Below are positions 1 to 5,266 of a stretch of 5,804 nt of DNA, piece by piece. Position numbers and translations under genes: made by a program. The stretch covers positions 1-5,804 of the forward strand of contig JAAYVT010000001.1 in NCBI GenBank assembly GCA_012517025.1, written 5' to 3'. Numbering within the stretch: the stretch's first letter is position 1; each line of letters opens with the position of its first letter. Under the pieces are notes generated by a model that made no database searches, had not been told where the DNA came from, and was given only the letters and a program-made list of their open reading frames with translations. This DNA comes from Phyllobacteriaceae bacterium (GTDB lineage: Bacteria; Pseudomonadota; Alphaproteobacteria; Rhizobiales; Ancalomicrobiaceae).

Positions 1-318
1 ATGGCCAATCTCCTCGGCATCGAGGATCTGATGATCCTCACGTCGGTCCCGCGCGTCGCCATCGACTTCGGCAAGCCGACCCAGCGGGCGCTCGAGCGGG
101 TGAGCCTCGCCGAAATCCGCCGCCATCATGCCGACGGCCAGTTCCCGCCCGGCAGCATGGGGCCGAAGATCGATGCGGCGATCCAGTTCCTCGAGGGCGG
201 CGGCAAGCGCGTGCTGATCGGCCGTCTCGCAGACGCGGTGCCGATGTTGCGCGGCGAGACCGGAACCCACATCGTCGCCGACGAGATCGAGGCGGCCCCC
301 CGCCTCGAGGCGGTGTGA
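1..318 (+). CDS. allK: Carbamate kinase, C-terminal part (5' end outside window)
   Basis: Carbamate kinase transfers phosphate from carbamoyl phosphate to ADP in the cytoplasm, giving ATP and carbamate, which falls apart to ammonia and CO2. The 105 visible residues match the C-terminal third of the family. They show a core strand reading MILTSVPRVAIDFGKP, the hallmark GQFPPGSMGPKIDAA (about residues 46-60), a VLIGRL strand and the closing LRGETGTHI. The family is about 300-315 residues, so roughly 200 are missing. The ATG at base 1 is therefore probably an internal methionine, not the start. The gene ends with TGA 30 bases before the DUF2877 gene, so the two are probably cotranscribed. The neighbours (AllH-like, AllS-like) favour the catabolic kinase of the oxalurate route (E. 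coli YbcF/AllK) over ArcC of the arginine deiminase pathway. The family call is firm; the symbol rests on context. Confidence 0.9.
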   Translation: MANLLGIEDLMILTSVPRVAIDFGKPTQRALERVSLAEIRRHHADGQFPPGSMGPKIDAAIQFLEGGGKRVLIGRLADAVPMLRGETGTHIVADEIEAAPRLEAV

Positions 319-348
319 GCGGAAAATCGAGGAACCGACGGGCGCACG

Positions 349-1248
349 ATGCGGACGAGACCGGCGACGACGATCGGGGCTGCGGCCGCCCGCATCCTCG
401 AGCAGCGTGGACGAGGGCGGGTGATCGCCGTCTTCGCTCGCAGTTTCTACCTCGAGTTCGCGGCCGGTCTCGTCTGTGTCGGACCGACCGACTTCGGCCC
501 CGGTCCGATGCATCTCCTCGTCGACGTCGACGAGCCGGGCGAGGCCGCCGAAGGCGTCGCCCTCGGCGATCCGGCGGCGGTGGGTGGCGATCGGCTGCGC
601 GTCGGCGGAGCGGGTTTCGACTTCGCCGGGCTCGCCCCCTGGCGGGCGCCGCGCCCCGGACCGCCGTCACGGCGGGCTCTGGCGCGCGGTCTCGAGCTGC
701 TGGCGGTCGCGGTCGAACGGCGCTCGCCGGTCGGCCTCGGCGTTCTCGTCGGCGGCCTCTGCCGTGGCGAGACCCTCTCGGGGGGAAGCCTCGACCCGCT
801 CCTGGCGCCGGCGGCCGACCCGATCGCCGCCTTCACCGCCTGGGCCGGCGCGGGAGGCCGAGATCCGGTGCCGGACGCTTCGCGGCTCGTCGGCCTCGGT
901 CCGGGTCTGACGCCGTCCGGCGACGACTTCCTGGCCGGCTTTCTCGTCGCCCTGCGCCGGCTCGGGCGTGGCGGGATCGCCGACGCGGCGGCGCGCATCG
1001 TCGTGCCGCTCGCCGCGACGGCCACCAATTCGATCGCCGCCGCCCACCTCGCTCACGCCGCCGAGGGTGAGACGGCGGCGCGGTTCGTCGATCTCTTCGA
1101 CCGCATCGCCGCCGGCGACGACGCGGCGGCGTTCCTCGACCGGGTCGCGGCCGTCGGCCACACCTCCGGTTGGGACGGCCTCGCCGGCATGGTCGCCGCC
1201 GGCGTCGCGGTCCTCGGTCGAAGCGCTCCGCCGCGCCCGACAACCTGA
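349..1248 (+). CDS. allH: DUF2877 protein, AllH/YlbF-like oxamate carbamoyltransferase subunit
   Basis: This 299-residue cytoplasmic protein belongs to the DUF2877 family. Visible hallmarks are VGLGPGLTPSGDDFLAGF (residues 181-198) and a C-terminal GHTSGWDGLAG (270-280), plus a TNSIAAAHLAHAAEG helix (226-240). The E. coli member YlbF (AllH) acts with FdrA (AllF) and YlbE (AllG) as oxamate carbamoyltransferase. That complex phosphorolyses oxalurate to oxamate and carbamoyl phosphate. A carbamate kinase directly upstream fits this exactly, because it would consume the carbamoyl phosphate. FdrA and YlbE homologues are not in the window and would be expected before base 1. The ATG at 349 has a GAGGA at 329-333, 15 bases away, which is longer than ideal; no better start was seen. 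No signal peptide or membrane segment is apparent, although the protein is Ala/Gly-rich. The substrate could be another ureido acid, since such gene sets also occur without allantoin genes. Confidence 0.85.
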   Translation: MRTRPATTIGAAAARILEQRGRGRVIAVFARSFYLEFAAGLVCVGPTDFGPGPMHLLVDVDEPGEAAEGVALGDPAAVGGDRLRVGGAGFDFAGLAPWRAPRPGPPSRRALARGLELLAVAVERRSPVGLGVLVGGLCRGETLSGGSLDPLLAPAADPIAAFTAWAGAGGRDPVPDASRLVGLGPGLTPSGDDFLAGFLVALRRLGRGGIADAAARIVVPLAATATNSIAAAHLAHAAEGETAARFVDLFDRIAAGDDAAAFLDRVAAVGHTSGWDGLAGMVAAGVAVLGRSAPPRPTT

Positions 1249-1281
1249 GACCGGCGAGGTCGACGGGCACGCGCCGGGGTC
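1249..1281 (+). terminator. GC-rich hairpin just after the DUF2877 stop codon
   Basis: CCGGCG at 1251-1256 pairs perfectly with CGCCGG at 1272-1277 across a 15-base loop. An alternative pairing of GACC with GGTC extends the structure to 1249-1281. It starts one base after the stop codon, where a terminator would sit. Only CCTTTG follows, with no real T-run, so intrinsic termination is doubtful. In DNA this GC-rich, a six-base complement can arise by chance. Confidence 0.2.
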
Positions 1282-1295
1282 CTTTGCCGGTTCGT

Positions 1296-1316
1296 GACCA
1301 CGGCGCTACGTTGGTC
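1296..1316. promoter_or_regulatory. Dyad GACCA-N11-TGGTC upstream of the AllS-like gene, possible operator
   Basis: A perfect 5-base inverted repeat with an 11-base spacer lies in the 136-base gap before the allS-like gene, about 70 bases from its start. LysR regulators usually bind interrupted dyads of about this size and often control their own gene. A weak promoter-like pair overlaps it (TTGCCG at 1284-1289, 17 bases, TACGTT at 1307-1312). A second small hairpin, CCGCG-TCTCT-CGCGG, lies at 1339-1353. None of these is strong evidence alone. Confidence 0.22.
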
Positions 1317-1384
1317 GTCGTCCGCCCTTCGCCTCCCGCCGCGTCTCTCGCGGAACATCGAGGCTCATCCGTCGAGTTCTCGCG

Positions 1385-2332
1385 ATGGACTTCCGCCTTC
1401 CCAATCTCGACCTCGAGGCCGTCCGAACCTTCGTCGCGGTGGCGCGCCTGAAGAGCTTCTCGGCCGCCGCCCAGCAACTCCATCGAACCACCTCGGCGGT
1501 GAGCTACCGCATCAAGGCGCTCGAGGACGGCATCGGCACGCCCCTCTTCGTGCGGACCACCCGCAACGTCACCCTCACCCCGGCCGGCCACGTCCTGCTC
1601 GACAAGGCGGGGCAGATCTTCGAATGGCTGCAGGGGCTCCCCGACGAACTGCGCCAGGTCGGCGAGAACGTCGAACCGCGATTCACCCTGGTGATCAACA
1701 ACTTGCTCTACGATTCGGATGCGACGGCGCGGCTGCTCGCCCACCTGAACCGGACCTTTCCCCACACCGAGATCGCGATCCGCAGCGCCGTCTACATGGG
1801 GGTCTGGGACGAACTGATCCACAACGGCGTCCACATGGCGCTCGGGGCGCCGGGCTTCCACACCATCAACGACGATTTCGAGACCCATCCGCTGGGGGCG
1901 ATCCACTGGGTCTTCGTCATCGCTCCGGATCATCCGCTCGCCGCCCACACCGAACCTCTGACGAACGACGAGCTCAGGCGTTTTCCGGCCGTCAACGTGG
2001 AGGACACGGCGACCCGACTGGTCAAGCGCGTCGCTTGGCGCCTCGCCGGCCAGAAGGAGATGTTGGTGCCGGATCTGCGCACCAAGCTCGTCGCCCACGT
2101 CTCCGGCGTCGGCGTCGGCTTTCTGCCGACCACCATGGCACGGGAACAGGTCCGCGCCGGCCGCCTCGTCGAGCGCCGCGTCGTCCAGGGGCGTTCACCT
2201 TCGCCGCTGTCGCTGGTGTGGCGGCGCAATCACAATGGTCGCGTCGCCGCTCATTTGCGCGAACTCGTCCTGGCGAAGGCCGAATCTTTCGCCTTCCTCG
2301 CCGATCGGATCGACCCCGAAGTCGAACTGTGA
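1385..2332 (+). CDS. allS: LysR-type regulator, AllS-like (allantoin/oxalurate catabolism)
   Basis: This is a 315-residue LysR-type DNA-binding regulator. The N-terminal winged helix-turn-helix spans about residues 8-67, with FSAAAQQLHRTTSAVSYRIK as the recognition region. The effector-binding domain fills about 98-290. Compared from memory with E. coli AllS, long stretches correspond: INNLLY (104-109), YMGVWD (137-142), LRRFPAVNVED (197-207), KRVAWRL and GQKE (214-225), VPDLRTK (228-234) and GVGVGFLP (241-248). AllS activates the allantoin-utilisation genes for anaerobic use of allantoin as nitrogen source. Its place directly downstream of the carbamate kinase and DUF2877 genes, on the same strand, supports control of this module. 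The start has no clear Shine-Dalgarno. It was chosen because it gives seven residues ahead of the conserved LEAVRTF. The protein may sense a pathway intermediate such as glyoxylate or a ureido acid, but which one is unknown. Confidence 0.88.
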   Translation: MDFRLPNLDLEAVRTFVAVARLKSFSAAAQQLHRTTSAVSYRIKALEDGIGTPLFVRTTRNVTLTPAGHVLLDKAGQIFEWLQGLPDELRQVGENVEPRFTLVINNLLYDSDATARLLAHLNRTFPHTEIAIRSAVYMGVWDELIHNGVHMALGAPGFHTINDDFETHPLGAIHWVFVIAPDHPLAAHTEPLTNDELRRFPAVNVEDTATRLVKRVAWRLAGQKEMLVPDLRTKLVAHVSGVGVGFLPTTMAREQVRAGRLVERRVVQGRSPSPLSLVWRRNHNGRVAAHLRELVLAKAESFAFLADRIDPEVEL

Positions 2333-2614
2333 CGGACCGTCCGATCGGCCGAGGGCCACGGGCGCCGTCGACGGAAGCGGTCCCGGGAACCGGCATTTCA
2401 AGTGCCACCACCGAACCGGCCTCGAGAGACATTCGGGCAGGGCGGGCGCCGATTCCGGTTGCGACCGGGGTCCGTGGTCACGCGGCTCGATGGTGGGAAC
2501 GACGAGCTTCCGACGGTCCCGGGCCATTCGCCGCGACCGTCACGAATCGAAATTCGTCAATCGGTATGGGTGGCGAAGCGACACGGTTGTTCGACCGCGT
2601 CGGGACGGGTGATT
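2333..2614. other. Gene-free convergent intergenic region
   Basis: This stretch separates the 3' ends of two regulator genes that face each other. Open frames cross it, but none shows a recognisable protein or a convincing start. It contains several small dyads: GACGGACCGTC at 2331-2341 overlapping the allS stop, the palindrome TCCCGGGA at 2381-2388, GGCATTTCAAGTGCC at 2392-2406 (six pairs, one G-T, loop TCA), and the hairpin at 2536-2565. It is a little less GC-rich toward its right end. No promoter is expected between converging genes and none stands out. Confidence 0.6.
2536..2565. terminator. Hairpin between convergent genes, possible bidirectional terminator
   Basis: ACGAAT at 2542-2547 pairs perfectly with ATTCGT at 2552-2557 across the tetraloop CGAA. 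An outer stem, ACCG (2536-2539) with CGGT (2562-2565), lies beyond a small internal loop. Its place between two convergent genes suits a shared terminator, and its AT-richer stem stands out from the surrounding GC. No T-run follows on either strand, so this may be only a fold or a protein site. Confidence 0.25.
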
Positions 2615-3646
2615 TCAATGGCTCGCCGTGTCGACGGGCCCTCGGACTTCGAGCCGATCCGTGGCCGAATGAATTGGGTGCGGCTCCTCGCCGGTTCGCT
2701 CGGCCTTGCCGTCGATTGCCTGAACACCGAGCCATTCGCCTCGTGCGACCAGATCGCGCGCCGTCGCTTCGATCTCACGGGCGACGGTATAGGCCGCCGG
2801 CGACAGCAGATTGGGCGAAATCGAGTAGAGATAATTGCGGCGTGAGATCGTCGCGTCCGAGATCCGCAGAGCCCGCCAGTCTCCGACGCGATCATGCTCG
2901 TGGCCGAGGGCCGACATCGGTTTGATGGTCGCTCCCATGCCGTCGAGGACGCAACTCATCAGGAGCGAGAGGGAATCGATCTCGGCGACGATCTGGGGAC
3001 GGAGGTTGCGTTGGTGGAATTCGGCCACCACGCGCCGCCGAAGTCCGTGCGTGTTGGTCGGCAGGATCAACGGGATCTCGGCCACCTCGGCGATGGTCAC
3101 GTCGGTGCGTCCCCGCGGGACCCAAGGGTGCGTGGTCGGGAAGAGGACGAACAGCTCCTCCTCGAGCAGCGCCGTCGAATCGAGCGTCGAAGAGACGTCG
3201 TTCGAGAAGAGGATCGCGAGATCCAATTGGCCGAGCCGCATCATGTGGGCGAGATGACCGCTCATGCCCTCCACGACGTTGAGCAGGATGCCGGGGTATT
3301 TCGCCCGGATCCGCTTCATAAGCGGCAAACCGAGCGCCAGAACCGTCGTCGCCGGCAGTCCGACCGAAACCATGCCCTGAACCTCGCCCGACTCCTTGCG
3401 AGCGATCGACAGGGCTTGGTCGATCTGACGCAGAACGAAGCGGGCGTGATGATAGAGGGCGAGCCCGTTCTCGGTCGGCGTCACGCCGCGCGAGGAGCGT
3501 TGCAGGAGCGGCTTGCCGACCTCGTCCTCGAGCTTGGCCAACTGCTGGGACAGCGCCGGCTGCGCCACGAAGAGGCATCGCGATGCCTTCGAGAGCGATC
3601 CGCTCTCGACGATCTGGGCGAAATAGCGAAGCTGTCTGAGATCCAT
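2615..3646 (-). CDS. LysR-type regulator, Nac-like, divergent from aldehyde dehydrogenase
   Basis: This is a 343-residue LysR-type regulator. The winged helix-turn-helix covers about residues 1-60, with MDLRQLRYFAQIVESGSLSK, VAQPALSQQLAKLE and RGVTPTENG. This is close to enteric Nac (nitrogen assimilation control) in wording. The effector domain covers about 91-300 and includes GEVQGMVSVGLP, LGQLDLAILF, LILPTNTHGLRRRV and DGMGATIKP. Family members are about 300-310 residues. Here residues 307-343 form an extra polar tail (ending VDTASH) without obvious homology. The gene is read away from the aldehyde dehydrogenase gene across a shared control region, the usual layout for a LysR regulator and its target operon. 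AGAAGG (minus strand, 3659-3664) precedes the start by 12 bases. Nac proper regulates nitrogen genes without an effector, but many Nac-like proteins are ordinary metabolite-sensing regulators, so no symbol is given. Confidence 0.88.
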   Translation of the reverse strand: MDLRQLRYFAQIVESGSLSKASRCLFVAQPALSQQLAKLEDEVGKPLLQRSSRGVTPTENGLALYHHARFVLRQIDQALSIARKESGEVQGMVSVGLPATTVLALGLPLMKRIRAKYPGILLNVVEGMSGHLAHMMRLGQLDLAILFSNDVSSTLDSTALLEEELFVLFPTTHPWVPRGRTDVTIAEVAEIPLILPTNTHGLRRRVVAEFHQRNLRPQIVAEIDSLSLLMSCVLDGMGATIKPMSALGHEHDRVGDWRALRISDATISRRNYLYSISPNLLSPAAYTVAREIEATARDLVARGEWLGVQAIDGKAERTGEEPHPIHSATDRLEVRGPVDTASH

Positions 3647-3672
3647 GTCGCGCCGCGCCTTCTCTCGCGAGG

Positions 3673-3693
3673 GCCATAGGTTCGGCTTATGGC
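3673..3693. promoter_or_regulatory. Nac-type dyad GCCATA-N9-TATGGC, probable LysR operator
   Basis: GCCATA at 3673-3678 is perfectly repeated in inverse as TATGGC at 3688-3693. The inner part is ATA, nine bases, TAT, which is the consensus described for Nac binding sites. It lies in the control region shared by the Nac-like regulator and the aldehyde dehydrogenase gene. A 6-base perfect dyad with a family-specific core in this position is unlikely to be chance. It is centred about 27 bases from the second dyad, similar to the recognition and activation sites that LysR tetramers occupy. Confidence 0.55.
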
Positions 3694-3700
3694 AGAGAAC

Positions 3701-3728
3701 ATGAAACGGTATTTTTCACTTATGTCAA
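3701..3728 (-). promoter_or_regulatory. Probable promoter of the Nac-like regulator gene
   Basis: On the minus strand a perfect TTGACA -35 hexamer (3723-3728) is followed after 16 bases by TTTCAT (3701-3706), which matches four of six -10 positions. Transcription would begin near 3694, leaving a leader of about 50 bases. The TGAAA-N7-TTTCA dyad lies over the spacer and -10 of this promoter, consistent with self-repression. This segment is markedly richer in A and T than the genes on either side. Confidence 0.45.
3702..3718. promoter_or_regulatory. Second dyad TGAAA-N7-TTTCA, possible second LysR site
   Basis: TGAAA (3702-3706) and TTTCA (3714-3718) form a perfect 17-base interrupted inverted repeat. 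Its centre is 27 bases from that of the ATA-N9-TAT dyad. It differs in sequence from the first dyad, as activation sites often do from recognition sites. It overlaps the probable regulator promoter and lies upstream of the aldehyde dehydrogenase gene, so it could serve both. Confidence 0.3.
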
Positions 3729-3767
3729 ATCGGTTTTAGATGGTGCCACAGAAGAACGAAGTCGGGC

Positions 3768-3772
3768 AGGAG
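3768..3772 (+). promoter_or_regulatory. Shine-Dalgarno AGGAG that decides the aldehyde dehydrogenase start
   Basis: AGGAG ends nine bases before the ATG at 3782. The alternative in-frame ATG at 3740 is preceded by CGGTTTTAG, which has no ribosome-binding resemblance. The site therefore favours the shorter protein. Confidence 0.6.
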
Positions 3773-3781
3773 ACGCTTCGA

Positions 3782-5236
3782 ATGGCGGAGGAATTCGCGC
3801 AAGGCGCATCGCCGCGGGTCATGCCCCGGTGTCGCCTGTTCATCGGTGGCGCTTGGGAGGACGGAGTCGAGACGGTCGCCGTTCTCGACAAATATCTCGG
3901 CCACACCTGCGCCGAGGCAGGGATCCCGTCGCGAGAGCAGGTGGGGCGTTGCGTGGCCGCCGCCGATCGGGCCTTCCGCGCCGCGTCCTTGGATCCCCAC
4001 GAGCGTGGCGCGATCCTCGATCGCACCGCCGATCTCGTCGAGGCGCGTGTCGCCACCCTGATCGACATCTTGGTGCAGGAGGCGGGATTCACCCGCCGCG
4101 ACGCGGCCGGCGAGATCGGACGCTGCGTCCTCACCTTCCGCCTGTCGGCCGAAGAGGCGCGCCGCTTCGGCGGCGAGATGGTGCCGATCGAGGGGGCACC
4201 GGGACAGAAGGGGCGGATCGGCTTCACGCTGCGTGTACCGCTCGGCGTGATCTGCGCGATCACCCCCTTCAATGCACCGCTCAACACCGTCGCTCACAAG
4301 ATCGGCCCGGCTTTGGCCGCCGGCAACGCCGTGATCGTGAAGCCGTCGCTGCACACGCCGATGAGCGCCTGTGCCCTCGTCGAATGCCTGATCGACGCGG
4401 GCCTGCCGCCGTCGCTGGTGTCTGTCGTCAACGGCGGCGCGGACGTGGCGCGCTGGCTGCTCGAGGAGCCGTCCGTACGCTTCTACGCCTTCACCGGCTC
4501 GACCGAAGTCGGCCGCCGGATCCAGGCGAGCGCCGGGCTGCGCCGCACCCAGATGGAGCTCGGCTCCATCGCTCACTGCATTCTCTGCCGCGATGCCGAT
4601 CTGGACGTCGCGCTGCCGAAGGTGATCAACGCCGCCTACCGCAAGGCCGGTCAGGTCTGTACCTCCATCCAAGTCCTCCTGGTCGAACGGGCGATCCTCG
4701 CCGAGGTCGAAAAGCGGCTCGCCGCGGCAGTTGCCGCGTTGCCTTGGGGCGATCCGCGCGAGGATGGCACGGTCGTCGGTCCGGTCATCTCGCCTGCCGC
4801 CGCCGATCGGATCGAAGCTTGGATCGAGGAGGCCGTGGCCCGTGGTGCCCGGCGGCTCGCCGGTGGTGCCCGCCGTGGATCGGTGGTGTCGCCGACGCTC
4901 CTCGCCGACGTGCCGCCCGGCACCGCTCTCGGTTGTTCCGAGGTGTTCGGCCCGGTCATGTGCATCGCCCCCTTCGACGGGCTCGCCGAGGCGATCGACC
5001 GGGTCAACGCCACGCCCTACGGTCTGGCGACCGGCATCTTCACCAAACGGTTGGACCACGCCATCGAGGCGGCGCGGCGGCTCGAAGTCGGCGGTGTCCA
5101 CATCAACGAGACTCCGAGCTCCCGTGTCGATCTGATGCCCTACGGCGGTTCCAAGGACAGCGGATTCGGACGCGAAGGTCCGCATTGGGCCGTCCGGGAA
5201 ATGAGCGAGGAACGAATGGTCACGCTCCTGGTCTGA
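3782..5236 (+). CDS. NAD(P)-dependent aldehyde dehydrogenase, substrate unknown
   Basis: This is a soluble aldehyde dehydrogenase of the classical superfamily, oxidising an aldehyde to its acid with NAD(P)+. From the chosen start it has 484 residues, the usual size. Catalytic landmarks are all present: TPFN with N164, VKPS with K187 for the cofactor, FTGSTEVG (237-244), general-base E259 in MELGS, nucleophile C293 in GQVCTS, and EVFGPV with E387 and F389. The 34-residue gap from E259 to C293 is canonical. ELGS replaces the common ELGG, which suggests a subfamily away from betaine- or succinate-semialdehyde enzymes. The start at 3782 has AGGAG nine bases upstream; an ATG at 3740 would add 14 residues but lacks a ribosome site. 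The next gene, for a thiamine-diphosphate enzyme, begins 30 bases on, so an operon is likely, probably controlled by the divergent Nac-like regulator. The TPP enzyme may supply its aldehyde. Confidence 0.9.
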   Translation: MAEEFAQGASPRVMPRCRLFIGGAWEDGVETVAVLDKYLGHTCAEAGIPSREQVGRCVAAADRAFRAASLDPHERGAILDRTADLVEARVATLIDILVQEAGFTRRDAAGEIGRCVLTFRLSAEEARRFGGEMVPIEGAPGQKGRIGFTLRVPLGVICAITPFNAPLNTVAHKIGPALAAGNAVIVKPSLHTPMSACALVECLIDAGLPPSLVSVVNGGADVARWLLEEPSVRFYAFTGSTEVGRRIQASAGLRRTQMELGSIAHCILCRDADLDVALPKVINAAYRKAGQVCTSIQVLLVERAILAEVEKRLAAAVAALPWGDPREDGTVVGPVISPAAADRIEAWIEEAVARGARRLAGGARRGSVVSPTLLADVPPGTALGCSEVFGPVMCIAPFDGLAEAIDRVNATPYGLATGIFTKRLDHAIEAARRLEVGGVHINETPSSRVDLMPYGGSKDSGFGREGPHWAVREMSEERMVTLLV

Positions 5237-5266
5237 GGACCGGGATCGCAGGAGGTGTCGTCGGTC

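Noticed and set aside
1..3. ATG at the first base as a true start of a small 105-residue protein
   Set aside because: The residues match the C-terminal third of carbamate kinase and begin inside its conserved core, so the gene enters from outside the window.
833..2098. Minus-strand frame of 421 codons across the DUF2877 and AllS-like genes
   Set aside because: It spans two well-supported plus-strand genes and the gap between them, and shows an Arg-rich, low-complexity C-terminal half with no domain.
2331..2341. GACGGACCGTC palindrome at the allS stop codon as a terminator
   Set aside because: A realistic loop leaves only four base pairs and no T-run follows.
1294..2925. Plus-strand frame of 543 codons running from before allS into the convergent LysR gene
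   Set aside because: It is out of frame with allS, Arg/Pro/Ala-rich, and overlaps recognised genes on both strands. Stop codons are rare in such DNA.
2894..3679. Plus-strand frame of 261 codons opposite the Nac-like regulator
   Set aside because: It is the complement of a clear LysR protein. The product is charged and repetitive without recognisable motifs.
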